64,000 bases of DNA, taken from Rhodocyclales bacterium (GTDB taxonomy: Bacteria; Pseudomonadota; Gammaproteobacteria; Burkholderiales; Rhodocyclaceae). The translations under genes were made by a program, and so were the position numbers. The notes beneath the pieces were generated by a model that worked only from the letters and a program-made list of their open reading frames with translations, searched no databases and was not told the DNA's origin. Of this stretch, positions 17,595 to 27,512 are shown piece by piece; the stretch's first letter is position 1, and each line of letters starts with the position of its first letter. The DNA lies in assembly GCA_016235025.1 (NCBI GenBank), contig JACRMV010000002.1:62001-126000 (forward strand). Direction: 5' to 3'.

Positions 17595-19343
17595 ATGAAT
17601 CCTGCCTCATTGGCCTTCTCTACTGCACGTTTCCTTGCCCCGGTACTTGTCGCGGCGGCCAGTTGCTCCGTGCTGGCACAGGAATCGGGAGCGCCCGACG
17701 CATCCCGGGCGTCACCTCCGGCGGAGCCGGCCGAATCCGCGCCGGCCGACCTCCGCCTGCCCAAGCAGGAGCTGACCGGGCAAATCCTGTATCAGTTTCT
17801 GCTCGCCGAGCTTGCTGGCCAGCGCGGCCAGTTCGCCCTGGCCGCCAGCACTTATCTCGATCTGGCCAGAACCACACGCGATCCGCGCATCGTCAGGCGC
17901 GCAGCGGAAGTAGCGCTCTACGCCAAGCAATACGAACCGGCGCTGGGAGCGGTGCGGTTGTGGCTCGAACTGGAGCCGGAAGCACGGGAGGCGCGGCAGA
18001 TGGAGGCGACCCTGTTGCTCGCCAGCGGCCGCACCGACGAGCTCGCCCAGCGCCTGGGCAAGGAACTGGAGCAGGCCGGGCCACGCACCGGCGAGATGTT
18101 GCTCCAGCTCGCGCAAGCCCTGTCCCGCTATCCCGACAAGTCGGTCGTGGCGCGCCTGTTCGACAAAGTGACCGAGCCCTGGCTGGCGTTGCCCGAGGCC
18201 CATCTGTTGCGCGCGCAAGCGGCAACGGGAATCGGCGACCGCAGCCGGGCGATCGCTGAAATCGACCAGGCGCTGGCGCTGCGCCCCGGCTGGGAGCTGG
18301 CGGCGTTGATGAAGGCCGATCAGCTGCCGCGCGGGGCGGAGCAGCTCGATTTTCTCAAACGGTTTCTTGCTGCTTATCCGCAGGCGCATGACGTGCGGCT
18401 GGGTTATGCGCGCACGCTGGTAGCGGAAAAGCGCTATGCGGAGGCGCGCTCTGAATTCCAGACCCTGCTGGCCGTGCGTCCCGATCATCCCGATGTGCTG
18501 TTTGCTGTTGGCATTCTCTCGCTGCAACTGAACGATACCGCCGAGGCCGAGCGGCGCTTGCGGCGCTTTGTCGAGATTGGTCGCGGCGACCTCGATACGG
18601 CACGCTATTACCTGGGCCAGATTGCCGATCATGACAAGCGCAGCGATCAGGCGCTGGCCTGGTACCGGGCGGTTGCGGCCGGCGAGCATCTGCTGCCGGC
18701 GCGCATTCGCGCGGCGCAAATCCTGCTGCGGCAGGACAAGCTTGATGCGGCGCGCGAGGAGCTTGCCGCCGCACGCGCCGCCGTGCCAGGCGATTCCCGT
18801 TTTCTGATCGCCGAAGCGCAACTGCTGCGCGATGCCGGCCACCATGCCGATGCCTACGCCCTGCTCGCCGAGGGACTTGCGGCGCAGCCCGATGATCCGG
18901 AACTGCTCTACGAGACGGCGCTGGCGGCGGAAAAACTGGGCTATGTCGATGTCCTCGAGCGTCATCTGCGGCGGCTGATCGAGCTCAGGCCGGATTCGGC
19001 ACAGGCCTACAACGGGCTCGGTTATTCGCTGGCCGATCGCAATCTGCGCTTGGATGAGGCCGCGCAGTTGATCGACAAGGCGCTGGCGCTGGCGCCGGGC
19101 GACCCGTTCATCCTCGACAGCAAGGGTTGGGTGCTGTTCCGCCAGGCCAAGCTGGTCCCGGCGCTCGAGTTCCTGCAGCAAGCCTATGCCCGGCAACCCG
19201 ATCCGGAAATTGCCGCCCATGTCGGCGAGGTATTGTGGGCGCTCGGGCGGCGTGACGAGGCCCTGAAGCTCTGGCGCGAAGCCGCCCGGGCGCATCCGGA
19301 AAACGAGGCGCTGGCGGCGACGATCAAGCGTTTCGTCCCCTGA
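17595..19343 (+). CDS. Exported tetratricopeptide-repeat protein
   Basis: 582-aa protein with a signal peptide (cleavage near SVLAQE), a short Pro/Ala-rich linker and then many TPR units through to the C-terminus, e.g. ALRLGY...KRYAEARSEFQTLL and AQAYNGLGYSLADRNLRLDEA. TPR proteins of this size are commonly found just upstream of lolB in betaproteobacteria, suggesting a role in envelope assembly, but that is inference from context. The stop shares bases with the lolB start (CTGATGC). Confidence 0.85.
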   Translation: MNPASLAFSTARFLAPVLVAAASCSVLAQESGAPDASRASPPAEPAESAPADLRLPKQELTGQILYQFLLAELAGQRGQFALAASTYLDLARTTRDPRIVRRAAEVALYAKQYEPALGAVRLWLELEPEAREARQMEATLLLASGRTDELAQRLGKELEQAGPRTGEMLLQLAQALSRYPDKSVVARLFDKVTEPWLALPEAHLLRAQAATGIGDRSRAIAEIDQALALRPGWELAALMKADQLPRGAEQLDFLKRFLAAYPQAHDVRLGYARTLVAEKRYAEARSEFQTLLAVRPDHPDVLFAVGILSLQLNDTAEAERRLRRFVEIGRGDLDTARYYLGQIADHDKRSDQALAWYRAVAAGEHLLPARIRAAQILLRQDKLDAAREELAAARAAVPGDSRFLIAEAQLLRDAGHHADAYALLAEGLAAQPDDPELLYETALAAEKLGYVDVLERHLRRLIELRPDSAQAYNGLGYSLADRNLRLDEAAQLIDKALALAPGDPFILDSKGWVLFRQAKLVPALEFLQQAYARQPDPEIAAHVGEVLWALGRRDEALKLWREAARAHPENEALAATIKRFVP

Positions 19344-19885
19344 TGCGGTGGCTGGTGGGGATTGCCCTGCTCGGGCTGGCGGCCTGCGCCGAGTTGCCGG
19401 CGCCGATCCCGCCTGCAACGACCGAATCGGCACAACCAGTACTCGGTCCGCCGCTGTTGCGCTTTGTGGCCGACGGACGGATTGCCTTGAGAAGCGGCGA
19501 ACGCCACGATCATCTGCGGTTTCACTGGGAACACAGTCCCGAGCATGACAGTGTGCTGCTCCTGTCGCCGCTGGGCCAGGGGCTTGCAGAGCTGACCCGT
19601 GATGCCTCTGGCGCCCGCCTGACGCAACCCCATCAGCCGCCGCGTGTCGCCAGCGATTTGCGCCTGCTCGCCCAGGATGTCCTTGGCACGCCTCTGCCGC
19701 TGGAAGCGCTGGCTGACTGGTTGCGCGGCGCCCATCCCGAACTGCAGGGCGCAGTCGATGGCTGGCAGGTGACGGTGAGCGAGACCACGCCGTATCGCCA
19801 GCGCCGACTTTTGCGCGTGCTCGAGGCCAGGCGCGAGCAAAGCGAATTGAAGCTGATTGTCGATGAATGGGAAGCGGATGAGTGA
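19343..19885 (+). CDS. lolB: Outer membrane lipoprotein insertase LolB
   Basis: 180-aa lipoprotein that receives lipoproteins from LolA and inserts them in the outer membrane. It has a lipobox LAAC (Cys 15), and the LolB barrel features FVADGRIALRSGERHDHLRFHWEH, SPLGQGLAELTRD and the ADWLRGAHPEL segment. It overlaps ispE, and the lolB-ispE-tRNA-prs order is conserved in this bacterial group. Confidence 0.9.
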   Translation: MRWLVGIALLGLAACAELPAPIPPATTESAQPVLGPPLLRFVADGRIALRSGERHDHLRFHWEHSPEHDSVLLLSPLGQGLAELTRDASGARLTQPHQPPRVASDLRLLAQDVLGTPLPLEALADWLRGAHPELQGAVDGWQVTVSETTPYRQRRLLRVLEARREQSELKLIVDEWEADE

Positions 19886-20738
19886 CCTGGACGCCAGCCC
19901 GGACGCCCCGTGGCAGCGCGACTGGCCGGCCCCGGCGAAGATCAACCTGTTCCTGCATGTCATCGGCCGCCGCGCCGATGGCTACCATTTGCTGCAAACC
20001 GTGTTTCGCTTCCTCGATTACGGCGACATCCTGCGCTGCGAGCCGCGTCATGATGAGCGCATCGTGCTGGCGACAGCCCTGCCCGGCGTGGCAGCGGAGA
20101 GCAATCTCGTCGTGCGCGCCGCCGAGGCCCTGCGCCGCGCCACCGGCGTGACGACGGGCGTTACCCTGCATCTCGACAAGCGCCTGCCGCTGGGCGGCGG
20201 ACTGGGCGGCGGCAGCTCCGATGCGGCGACCACGCTGATCGCCCTCAATCAGTTGTGGCACACCGGGCTCGACGTGCAGCAATTGCAGCAGATCGGTCTT
20301 GCGCTGGGGGCCGATGTGCCGATTTTCATTCATGGCCATGCGGCGTTCGCCGAAGGCGTGGGCGAACGATTCACCGATGTCGTGCCGCCGCCCGCCTGGT
20401 ATCTGGTGCTGATACCGCCGGTGAGCGTGCCGACCGCAACGATTTTCACCGCCCCCGGCCTGTGCCGCGATACGCCCCCGATTGCCGCTGCCGACTGGCA
20501 GCCGGGTTTTGGCCACAACGATCTCGAAGCCGTGGCCTGTGCGCTTTATCCGGAGGTGGCGGCGCATCTTGACTGCTTGCGCCGCTGGGGCGATGCCCGC
20601 ATGAGCGGTTCGGGCGCCTGCTGTTTTGTCGAATTTGGCAGCGCCGCCGCAGCCTCTGCGGCACAGGCGGCGCTGCCTGCCGGGATGCAGGGTTTTATCG
20701 CCCGTGGGATCGATCGCCATCCCCTCGCCAGAATTTGA
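19878..20738 (+). CDS. ispE: 4-diphosphocytidyl-2-C-methyl-D-erythritol kinase
   Basis: 286-aa GHMP kinase of the non-mevalonate isoprenoid pathway. It has the substrate motif PAPAKINLFLHVIGRRADGYH, the ATP-binding glycine loop LPLGGGLGGGSSDAATTL and the third motif MSGSGACCF. Start 19878 overlaps the end of lolB by 8 bp; an ATG at 19857 would add seven residues. Confidence 0.95.
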   Translation: MSDLDASPDAPWQRDWPAPAKINLFLHVIGRRADGYHLLQTVFRFLDYGDILRCEPRHDERIVLATALPGVAAESNLVVRAAEALRRATGVTTGVTLHLDKRLPLGGGLGGGSSDAATTLIALNQLWHTGLDVQQLQQIGLALGADVPIFIHGHAAFAEGVGERFTDVVPPPAWYLVLIPPVSVPTATIFTAPGLCRDTPPIAAADWQPGFGHNDLEAVACALYPEVAAHLDCLRRWGDARMSGSGACCFVEFGSAAAASAAQAALPAGMQGFIARGIDRHPLARI

Positions 20739-20827
20739 CAGGGAACGCGAAAACCCCGACAATGCGCGTCCTTTCGCCACCCATCCGCAACGGAAGTGAT
20801 CGTGCGGCGCAAGTGGCATACCGCAGT

Positions 20828-20901
20828 TGGGGAGTCGCCAAGTTGGTTAAGGCACTGGATTTTGATTCCAGCATGCGAAGGTTCGAATCCTTCCTCCCCA
20901 G
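20828..20901 (+). tRNA. tRNA-Gln (anticodon TTG)
   Basis: Cloverleaf is clear: acceptor stem TGGGGAG / CTCCCCA with discriminator G, D arm, anticodon stem CTGGA / TCCAG with loop TTTTGAT (anticodon TTG), and T arm GAAGGTTCGAATCCTTC. The 3' CCA is not encoded; GCCC follows. It lies between ispE and prs, the usual betaproteobacterial location. Confidence 0.97.
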
Positions 20902-20943
20902 CCCCCGATTCACGATCTGCCGTTTGCGCCAGAGCAAACCGAT

Positions 20944-21894
20944 ATGTCCTACGACAACCTGATGGTTTTTACCGGCAACGCCAACCCGAAGCTGGCTGCC
21001 GATGTCGTCAAGCGCCTCAATATTTCGCTTGGGCGCGCCAATGTCGGCCGTTTCTCGGATGGCGAGGTCAATGTCGAAATTCTCGAGCATGTGCGCGGGC
21101 GGGATATCTTCGTCCTGCAATCCACCTGCCGCCCGACCAACGATAACCTGATGGAAGTGATGGTGCTGATCGACGCCCTGAAGCGCGCTTCGGCCGGCCG
21201 CATCACCGCCGCCATTCCCTATTTCGGCTACGCCCGGCAGGATCGCAGGCCGCGTTCGGCGCGGGTGGCAATTACCGCCAAGGTGGTCGCCAACATGCTC
21301 CAGGCCGCGGGCGTGCAGCGCCTGTTGACGGTCGATCTGCATGCCGACCAGATTCAGGGCTTCTTCGACATCCCGGTCGATAACATCTATGCCGCGCCGG
21401 TGTTGCTGGGCGACATCTGGAAGCAGCGCCACGAAGACCTGCTGGTGGTCTCGCCCGACGTCGGCGGCGTGGTGCGTGCGCGGGCGCTGGCCAAGCGGCT
21501 GGATTCCGATCTGGCGATCATCGACAAGCGGCGGCCCAAGGCCAATGTCTCCGAGGTGATGAACATCATCGGCGATGTCGCCGGCCGCACCTGCGTCATC
21601 ATGGATGACATGGTCGATACTGCCGGCACCCTGTGCAAGGCGGCGCAGGCGCTCAAGGAGCAGGGTGCGAAGCGCGTCCTCGCCTACTGTACCCATCCGG
21701 TGCTGTCGGGCAGCGCCGTGGCGCGCATTGCCGAATCCGAAATCGACGAACTGGTGGTCACCGATACCATTCCCCTGACCGACGAAGCGCGCAACTGCGG
21801 CCGCATTCGCCAGATTTCGATTGCCGAACTGATGGCCGAAACCATGTTGCGCATCAGCAACGAGTCCTCGGTCTCGTCCCTGTTCATGGACTGA
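20944..21894 (+). CDS. prs: Ribose-phosphate pyrophosphokinase
   Basis: 316-aa PRPP synthase, which makes the ribosyl donor for nucleotide, histidine and tryptophan synthesis. Motifs include [29 protein letters not shown], the [15 protein letters not shown] loop, [11 protein letters not shown] and the PRPP-binding loop [17 protein letters not shown]. It is full length for class I enzymes and follows tRNA-Gln by 42 bp. Confidence 0.97.
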   Translation: MSYDNLMVFTGNANPKLAADVVKRLNISLGRANVGRFSDGEVNVEILEHVRGRDIFVLQSTCRPTNDNLMEVMVLIDALKRASAGRITAAIPYFGYARQDRRPRSARVAITAKVVANMLQAAGVQRLLTVDLHADQIQGFFDIPVDNIYAAPVLLGDIWKQRHEDLLVVSPDVGGVVRARALAKRLDSDLAIIDKRRPKANVSEVMNIIGDVAGRTCVIMDDMVDTAGTLCKAAQALKEQGAKRVLAYCTHPVLSGSAVARIAESEIDELVVTDTIPLTDEARNCGRIRQISIAELMAETMLRISNESSVSSLFMD

Positions 21895-21972
21895 AATTGT
21901 TTCAAAACCCCTCGCCTGGTCGCGGGCGGGGATATTCGCAGCACCCGCAGCACCCACCTACTGGAGCACACC

Positions 21973-22632
21973 ATGCAACTTGAATTCAATGCAACCAAGC
22001 GTGACGAACAGGGCACCGGAGCGAGCCGCCGCCTGCGTCATACCGGCCGCGTTCCCGCCATTGTTTATGGCGGCGAAGGCAAACCCCAGCCAATCAGCAT
22101 CGACCACAACGAGCTGTTCCAGCTCTTGCGCAAGGAGGCGTTCTATTCCTCCGTGCTGAGTGCGAATATCGAGGGCGCCAAGGAATCCTGCATCCTGCGC
22201 GACGTCCAGCGCCACCCCTATCGGCAGCAGATACTGCATGCCGATTTCCAGCGTGTCGATGCGACGCACAAGCTGCACCAGAAGGTGCCGTTGCACTTCA
22301 TCAATGCCGACCTCGCCCCCGGCGTCAAGGTCGGCGGCGGCATCGTCCAGCACGTGCTGACCGAGCTTGAAGTGCGCTGCCTGCCGCAGGACCTGCCAGC
22401 TTCGCTCGAAGTCGACCTGAAGGACCTGGTTGCCGGCCATTCGATTCACGTCTCCAGCATCACGCTGCCGGCTGGTGTCGAGGCCGCGCTGCACAAGGGC
22501 GAAGACCCGGTCGTGGCGACCATTCTGGTGGTTCGCGGCAAGGCCGAGGACGAAGTGGTCCCGGTTGTCGCTCCGGTGGCGCCGGCCGAAAAGAAGGTCG
22601 AGAAGAAGTCCGAGAAGACCGACAAGCGCTGA
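21973..22632 (+). CDS. rplY: 50S ribosomal protein L25 (general stress protein Ctc type)
   Basis: 219-aa long-form L25 that binds 5S rRNA. The N-terminal L25 domain has KRDEQGTGASRRLRHTGRVPAIVYGG and LRDVQRHPYRQQILHADFQRV. It is followed by the TL5/CTC C-terminal beta domain (VPLHFINADLAPGVKVGGG) and a charged Lys/Glu tail. The order prs-rplY-pth-ychF is conserved in proteobacteria. Confidence 0.96.
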   Translation: MQLEFNATKRDEQGTGASRRLRHTGRVPAIVYGGEGKPQPISIDHNELFQLLRKEAFYSSVLSANIEGAKESCILRDVQRHPYRQQILHADFQRVDATHKLHQKVPLHFINADLAPGVKVGGGIVQHVLTELEVRCLPQDLPASLEVDLKDLVAGHSIHVSSITLPAGVEAALHKGEDPVVATILVVRGKAEDEVVPVVAPVAPAEKKVEKKSEKTDKR

Positions 22633-22641
22633 TCTCCTGTC

Positions 22642-23265
22642 ATGCAGGCTGCCCTGCGCTTGATTGTCGGCCTTGGTAATCCCGGCGCTGACTACGCCAA
22701 AACCCGGCACAACGCCGGGTTTTGGTTTTGTGAGCGGCTGGCGGGCGAGCTGAAAACCAGCCTGGCCCGCGAAAGCCGTTTTCATGGCCTCACCGCGCAG
22801 GCCAAAACCGCAGGCAACATCGGCCTCTCGCTGTTGCTGCCGCAGACCTTCATGAACCACTCCGGCCAGGCGGTGCGCGCCCTGATGCAGTTTTACCGCA
22901 TCCCTCCCTCCGAAATGCTGGTGGTGCATGACGAACTCGACCTGCCGCCGGGCCAGATGCGGCTCAAGTTCGGCGGCGGCCTCGGCGGCCACAATGGCCT
23001 GAAGGACATCACCGCGCATCTCGGCACCCAAGAGTACTGGCGGCTGCGCATCGGCATCGGCCATCCCGGCGACCGCAACGAAGTCGTCAATTACGTCCTG
23101 AAGCCGCCGCGCCGCGAGGAGCAGGAAGCCATCGACGGCGCGCTGGATCGCGCCCTGCTGGCCTGGCCGCTGCTGGCGCAGGGCGATTTCGCCGCCGCCA
23201 CGCAGCGCATCAACTCAAACCCCGCTTCAGCCAGGACCGAAGCCTCGAAGAAAGAAATTCCATGA
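22642..23265 (+). CDS. pth: Peptidyl-tRNA hydrolase
   Basis: 207-aa enzyme that recycles peptidyl-tRNAs dropped from ribosomes. Conserved residues are visible: [20 protein letters not shown] (with catalytic His in TRHNAG), [12 protein letters not shown], the [11 protein letters not shown] aspartate region and GGHNGLKDI. It ends with a short low-complexity tail. The stop overlaps the ychF start. Confidence 0.96.
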   Translation: MQAALRLIVGLGNPGADYAKTRHNAGFWFCERLAGELKTSLARESRFHGLTAQAKTAGNIGLSLLLPQTFMNHSGQAVRALMQFYRIPPSEMLVVHDELDLPPGQMRLKFGGGLGGHNGLKDITAHLGTQEYWRLRIGIGHPGDRNEVVNYVLKPPRREEQEAIDGALDRALLAWPLLAQGDFAAATQRINSNPASARTEASKKEIP

Positions 23266-24353
23266 GCCTCAAATGCGGCATCGTCGGCCTGCCCAACGTC
23301 GGCAAGTCCACCCTGTTTAACGCCCTGACCAAGTCCGGCATTGCGGCGGAGAACTATCCCTTCTGCACCATCGAGCCGAATGTTGGCATCGTTGAAGTGC
23401 CCGACCCGCGCCTCGATGCGCTGGCCGCCATCGTCAAGCCGCAGAAAATCCAGCATGCGATCGTCGAATTCGTCGACATCGCCGGCCTGGTCGCCGGTGC
23501 CAGCAAGGGCGAGGGTCTTGGCAACCAGTTCCTCGCCAACATTCGCGAAACCGATGCCGTGGTTCATGTCGTGCGCTGCTTCTCCGACGACAACGTGGTT
23601 CATGTCGCCGGCAAGGTCGACCCGCTCTCCGACATCGAAGTGATCGACACCGAACTGGCGCTGGCCGACATGAGCGTGGTCGAAAAGGCTTTGGCGCGCA
23701 ACAAGAAGCTGGCCAATTCCGGCGACAAGGAAGGCAGGCTGCTGTGCGCCGTGCTGGAAAAATGCCTGGCCCAGCTCGACCGGGCCAGGGCCGTGCGCGC
23801 GCTGGATCTGTCGAAGGAAGAATGGGCGCTGCTCAAGCCCTTCTGCCTCATCACCGCCAAGCCGGTGCTGTACGTTGCCAACGTCAAGGAAGGCGGCTTC
23901 GAAAACAATCCCCATTTCGACGCCGTGCGTGCCCATGCCGCGGCGGCCAAGGCCGAAGTGGTCGCCGTCTGCGCCGCCATCGAGGCCGAGATCGCCGATC
24001 TGGACGACGACGAGAAACAGATGTTCCTCACCGACCTGGGGCTTGCCGAACCCGGCCTCAACCGCCTGATCCGCGCCGCCTATCACCTGCTCGGCCTGCA
24101 AACCTACTTCACCGCCGGGGTCAAGGAAGTCCGCGCCTGGACCATCCACAACGGCGACACCGCACCGCAGGCCGCCGGCGTGATCCACACCGATTTCGAA
24201 AAAGGTTTCATCCGCGCCCAGACCATCGGCTTCGACGACTTCATCACCTACAAGGGCGAAGCCGGCGCCAAGGAAGCCGGCAAGATGCGCGCCGAAGGCA
24301 AGGATTACCTCGTCAAGGACGGCGACGTGCTGAATTTCCTGTTCAACGTTTAA
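23262..24353 (+). CDS. ychF: Ribosome-binding ATPase YchF
   Basis: 363-aa Obg-family P-loop protein that prefers ATP. It has [14 protein letters not shown], the switch [39 protein letters not shown], a coiled-coil insertion, and the C-terminal TGS-like domain ending [10 protein letters not shown]. Its last 18 bases are the left copy of the attachment-site repeat of the adjacent integrated element, which has restored a full-length 3' end. Confidence 0.97.
   Translation: MSLKCGIVGLPNVGKSTLFNALTKSGIAAENYPFCTIEPNVGIVEVPDPRLDALAAIVKPQKIQHAIVEFVDIAGLVAGASKGEGLGNQFLANIRETDAVVHVVRCFSDDNVVHVAGKVDPLSDIEVIDTELALADMSVVEKALARNKKLANSGDKEGRLLCAVLEKCLAQLDRARAVRALDLSKEEWALLKPFCLITAKPVLYVANVKEGGFENNPHFDAVRAHAAAAKAEVVAVCAAIEAEIADLDDDEKQMFLTDLGLAEPGLNRLIRAAYHLLGLQTYFTAGVKEVRAWTIHNGDTAPQAAGVIHTDFEKGFIRAQTIGFDDFITYKGEAGAKEAGKMRAEGKDYLVKDGDVLNFLFNV
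24336..24353 (+). other. attL: left attachment-site repeat at the 3' end of ychF
   Basis: TTCCTGTTCAACGTTTAA, the last six codons of ychF including the stop. The first 14 bases recur exactly at 49509-49522, and with one mismatch the match covers all 18 bases to 49526. A second, gapless 35-bp block of similarity follows each copy (24364-24398 and 49548-49582; 26 of 35 identical). The integrase gene begins 195 bp inward, as expected for an attL. Confidence 0.75.
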
Positions 24354-24460
24354 ACCAGCGCTTGGATTCTGCCGATCTTAGGCGGACGACAAAAACCCAG
24401 TAAAGCCTAGCGAGTTATGGGTTTGTTGTTCCTTGCTGATCCGGCTTGATCCATTGCCAG

Positions 24461-24524
24461 CCGGGTATAAACCGGGTACGATGTCGGGTATGGAGTCAGC
24501 ACCGGGTATCAAAAAACCGGGTAT
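24461..24524. repeat. Cluster of CCGGGTAT/C motifs, probable integrase arm-type sites (left end)
   Basis: Five copies of (C/T)CGGGTA(T/C) lie at 24461, 24472, 24484, 24502 and 24517, between attL and the integrase start. Two more copies with the same T/C pair arrangement lie near the right end (49435 and 49447). Repeats confined to both ends of an element next to its integrase fit arm-type binding sites or integrase autoregulation sites. Confidence 0.65.
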
Positions 24525-24547
24525 GGCTCAGACCGGGAGATCATGCC

Positions 24548-25819
24548 ATGCTGACCGACACCCAGTGCCGCACCACCAAGCCAAAGGACAAGCCCTACAA
24601 GCTGTCTGACGGCAAGGGGCTGTACCTGGAAATCAAACCCAATGGCGTGAAAGCGTGGCGTTATCGCTTCGAGCTTCGCGAAGGCGATGTCACCAAGGAA
24701 AGCATCTTTGCTATTGGCGACTACGCGATCGTCCCCAGTGGTGAAACGCCGGAAGAGGTGCAGGCCCGCCGCGGTGGTCGGCGATTTACCCTGGCCGAGG
24801 CGCGGGACGAGCGAATCAAGGCGCGGGCTCTGGTCAAGCAGGGGATCAACCCGGCTCACAACCGGCAACTTGCACGCATCAAGCGCGAACTGGAAAGTGC
24901 GACCACCTTCGAGGCTGTGGCAAAGGAATGGCTGGCCTTGAAGGACTGGGAAGAAGTCACCAAGGCACGCCGGCTGGACATGCTCACGCGCGTCGTGTTC
25001 CCGAAGATCGGCACGTTGCCTGTGAAGAGCGTGACCCCGGCGCACATCCTTGACGTGATGAACACGTCGGCAAAGAAGAACGGCCTGACGGTCGCAGCGG
25101 AAGCCAAGCGCACCATGTCCGGCATCTTTGAACTGGCCGTATCAACCCTGCGGGCGGAGGCCGATCCGGTCTACCCGGTACGCAAGGCGCTGCCTGCCAA
25201 CAAAACCCAGCACAAGCGCCCGCTGGATTCTGCCGAAATCGGCCAGCTATTGCGGGATGTGGAAGGTCACGGTGGGCGCCACGAAACCATCACGGCCTTC
25301 CGCCTGATGTGGCTGACCCTGTGCCGGCCGAGCGAAGCCGTCGAGGCCCGATGGGCTGAATTCGACTTGGACGGGGCGACCTGGCGCATCCCCGCCGAAC
25401 GGATGAAAAAGCGCAAGGAACATGCGATGCCGCTGCCCACGCAAGCGGTCGAGATGTTGAGGGCGCTACACGGCCTCACCGGGCGCCATGCGCATCTGTT
25501 CCCGCATCGGGATGATCGGACCAAGCCGATGGTCGGCGCGTCGCTGCGTACTATGCTAAATGCCCTAGGCTGGGGGAAGAAGTACAGCCCACACGCTACC
25601 CGAACAACCGGAAGCACTCGGCTGAACGAGTTGGGCTTCGCTTCCGACTGGATCGAGCGCCAATTGGCCCATGCCGAACCCAATGCCGTGCGGCGCACCT
25701 ACAATCATGCTGAATATCTGGGAGACCGCGCCAAGATGATGCAGCAATGGGCGGACATGCTCGACAGTTGGAAGGCTGGCGCAACCGTGACACCGATCAA
25801 GAGCAAGGCTGTAGCTTGA
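24548..25819 (+). CDS. Tyrosine-type site-specific integrase (DUF4102/P4-like)
   Basis: 423-aa phage-type integrase that inserts and excises the element at the end of ychF. The N-terminal DUF4102-like arm-binding domain (TDTQCRTTKPKDKPYKLSDG, KGLYLEIKPNGVKAWRYRF), a core-binding SAM-like domain (about 120-210) and the catalytic domain are complete. Catalytic residues visible are Arg in LTLCRPSEAVEARW, Lys near RMKKRKEHAM, HATRTTGSTRL (HxxR), the second His in ERQLAH, and the Tyr in RTYNHAEYL. The start at 24548 matches the conserved N-terminus; the upstream frame is not conserved in character. Confidence 0.93.
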   Translation: MLTDTQCRTTKPKDKPYKLSDGKGLYLEIKPNGVKAWRYRFELREGDVTKESIFAIGDYAIVPSGETPEEVQARRGGRRFTLAEARDERIKARALVKQGINPAHNRQLARIKRELESATTFEAVAKEWLALKDWEEVTKARRLDMLTRVVFPKIGTLPVKSVTPAHILDVMNTSAKKNGLTVAAEAKRTMSGIFELAVSTLRAEADPVYPVRKALPANKTQHKRPLDSAEIGQLLRDVEGHGGRHETITAFRLMWLTLCRPSEAVEARWAEFDLDGATWRIPAERMKKRKEHAMPLPTQAVEMLRALHGLTGRHAHLFPHRDDRTKPMVGASLRTMLNALGWGKKYSPHATRTTGSTRLNELGFASDWIERQLAHAEPNAVRRTYNHAEYLGDRAKMMQQWADMLDSWKAGATVTPIKSKAVA

Positions 25820-25943
25820 GCGGCAGGCCGAACCGCTCCAGATTTTCACGATTCCGAGAAATTCTGATTCTCCAGAGCGGCCGCCCACCAACGCCGCTCC
25901 CAGCCAACTACGGTCATTTGCCGTGCGTAAACTTGCCCAAAAT

Positions 25944-25976
25944 GAAGGTCAGCTGCTTGCCTGATAGCTGACCTTC
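25944..25976 (-). terminator. Hairpin after the gabD-like gene, likely operon terminator
   Basis: A perfect 11-bp stem, GAAGGTCAGCT / AGCTGACCTTC, with an 11-nt loop, between the convergent integrase and aldehyde dehydrogenase genes. Read on the minus strand the stem is followed by ATTTTG, so it could end the long minus-strand operon. The rest of 25820-26031 shows nothing recognisable. Confidence 0.5.
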
Positions 25977-26031
25977 GGAAACATTGGTCTTGAGATGCGA
26001 TGGCACCAATTTACAAGCTCGAAAGGGAGTG

Positions 26032-27486
26032 TCAGAGGCCGCCGAAGCACAAATACTTGACCTGCAAATACTCATCGATGCCGTAATGCGAACCTTCGCG
26101 GCCGATGCCCGACTCCTTGATGCCACCGAAGGGCGCTACCTCGTTCGAGATGATGCCGTCATTGATGCCGACCATGCCGTACTCGAGTTGCTCGGCGACG
26201 CGCCAGACGCGGCCGATGTCGCGCGAGTAGAAGTAGGAGGCCAGACCGTAGCGCGTATCGTTGGCCATGCGCACCGCGTCTTCGTCGGTCTTGAATCGAA
26301 ACAGCGGCGCCACCGGGCCGAAGATTTCTTCCTGGGCGAGGTCCATCGCCGGCGTCACCTCGGTCAGAATCGTCGGCGTGTAGAAGTTGCCACCCTTGGC
26401 ATGGCGACCGCCACCGAGCATCACCTTGGCGCCCTTGGCGACTGCGTCGGCGACCAGCTTCTCGACCTTGGCGATCGCCGCCTGATTGATCAGCGGCCCG
26501 ATCTGCGCGCCGGGTTCCAGGCCGTCGTCAACCTGCATCACCGCCACGGCAGCCGCGAGTTTGGCGGCGAAGGCATCGTAGATTCCGTCCTGCACCAGCA
26601 GGCGGTTGGCGCAGACGCAGGTCTGGCCGGCGTTGCGGTACTTCGACGCCATTGCGCCGCGCACGGCGGCGTCGAGGTCGGCGTCGTCGAAGACGATGAA
26701 GGGCGCATTGCCGCCCAGTTCGAGCGACACCCGCTTGACGGTGCCCGCGCACTGGGCCATCAGGCGCTTGCCGACCGGCGTCGAGCCGGTGAACGAAAGT
26801 TTGCGCACGATAGGGCTTGATGTCAGCACTTCGCCGACCACGGCAGGACGGGCAGTGGTCACGATGTTCAGCACCCCGGCGGGGATGCCGGCGCGGGTCG
26901 CCAGTTCCGCCAGAGCGAGAGCAGAGAGCGGCGTCGCTTCGGCTGGCTTGACGACCGAGGTGCAACCGGCGGCCAGCGCCGGGCCGACCTTGCGGGTGAT
27001 CATGGCAATGGGAAAATTCCACGGCGTGATGGCCACCGTGACGCCGACCGGTTGCTTGATCACGACCAGGCGCTTGTCTGCGGTGGGCGCCGGAATCACA
27101 TCGCCATAGACTCGCTTGCCCTCCTCGGCGAACCATTCGATGAAGGAGGCGCCATAGGCGACTTCGCCACGCGCTTCAACCAGGGGCTTGCCCTGCTCCA
27201 TGGTCATCAGAACGGCCAAGTCTTCCTGGTTGGCCATGATCAGGTCGTGCCAGCGCCGCAGCAGAGCCGCCCGCTCTTTTGCCGTCTTGCTTCGCCAGGC
27301 CGGCAGCGCGGCATCGGCGGCGGCGATGGCGCGCCCGGTCTCGGCAGCGCCGAGGTCGGGCACTCGGGAAATTTCGGCGCCGGTGGACGGATTGCAGATG
27401 GCATGAGTGGTGCCATCATCGGCACCGATCCAGGCACCGTTGATGAAGGCAAGATTCTTTAGCAGCGAAGTGTCTTTGAGTTGCAT
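26032..27486 (-). CDS. NAD(P)-dependent semialdehyde dehydrogenase, GabD-like
   Basis: 484-aa aldehyde dehydrogenase closest in features to succinate/glutarate semialdehyde dehydrogenases, which oxidise the semialdehyde to the dicarboxylic acid. Visible are the cofactor region TPWNFPIAMITRKVGPALAAG, GSTPVGKRLM, the general base in LELGGNAPF, the catalytic cysteine in NAGQTCVCANR, and the GabD-type end IKESGIGREGSHYGIDEYLQVKY. It is the last gene of the cargo operon, 26 bp after the thioesterase. With the iron alcohol dehydrogenase and the lactonase it could complete a gamma-hydroxybutyrate to succinate route (inference). Confidence 0.88.
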   Translation of the reverse strand: MQLKDTSLLKNLAFINGAWIGADDGTTHAICNPSTGAEISRVPDLGAAETGRAIAAADAALPAWRSKTAKERAALLRRWHDLIMANQEDLAVLMTMEQGKPLVEARGEVAYGASFIEWFAEEGKRVYGDVIPAPTADKRLVVIKQPVGVTVAITPWNFPIAMITRKVGPALAAGCTSVVKPAEATPLSALALAELATRAGIPAGVLNIVTTARPAVVGEVLTSSPIVRKLSFTGSTPVGKRLMAQCAGTVKRVSLELGGNAPFIVFDDADLDAAVRGAMASKYRNAGQTCVCANRLLVQDGIYDAFAAKLAAAVAVMQVDDGLEPGAQIGPLINQAAIAKVEKLVADAVAKGAKVMLGGGRHAKGGNFYTPTILTEVTPAMDLAQEEIFGPVAPLFRFKTDEDAVRMANDTRYGLASYFYSRDIGRVWRVAEQLEYGMVGINDGIISNEVAPFGGIKESGIGREGSHYGIDEYLQVKYLCFGGL

Positions 27487-27512
27487 GGTCGAACTCCTTC
27501 AGGGATTTGAAA

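Noticed and set aside
17712-20819. Very long open frame on the minus strand (more than 1000 codons)
   Set aside because: It lies antisense to the TPR, lolB and ispE genes, all of which have clear domains and codon use. Its translation is rich in Arg, Gln, His and Pro without domains, a common side effect of high GC.
20828-20901. tRNA-Gln as the integration site of a mobile element
   Set aside because: No integrase or duplicated tRNA end is near; the element's repeats lie at the end of ychF.
26032-27486. Aldehyde dehydrogenase as native core gene unrelated to the island
   Set aside because: It lies inside the attachment repeats, on the same strand and with short gaps to the other cargo genes, so it is treated as part of the cargo operon.
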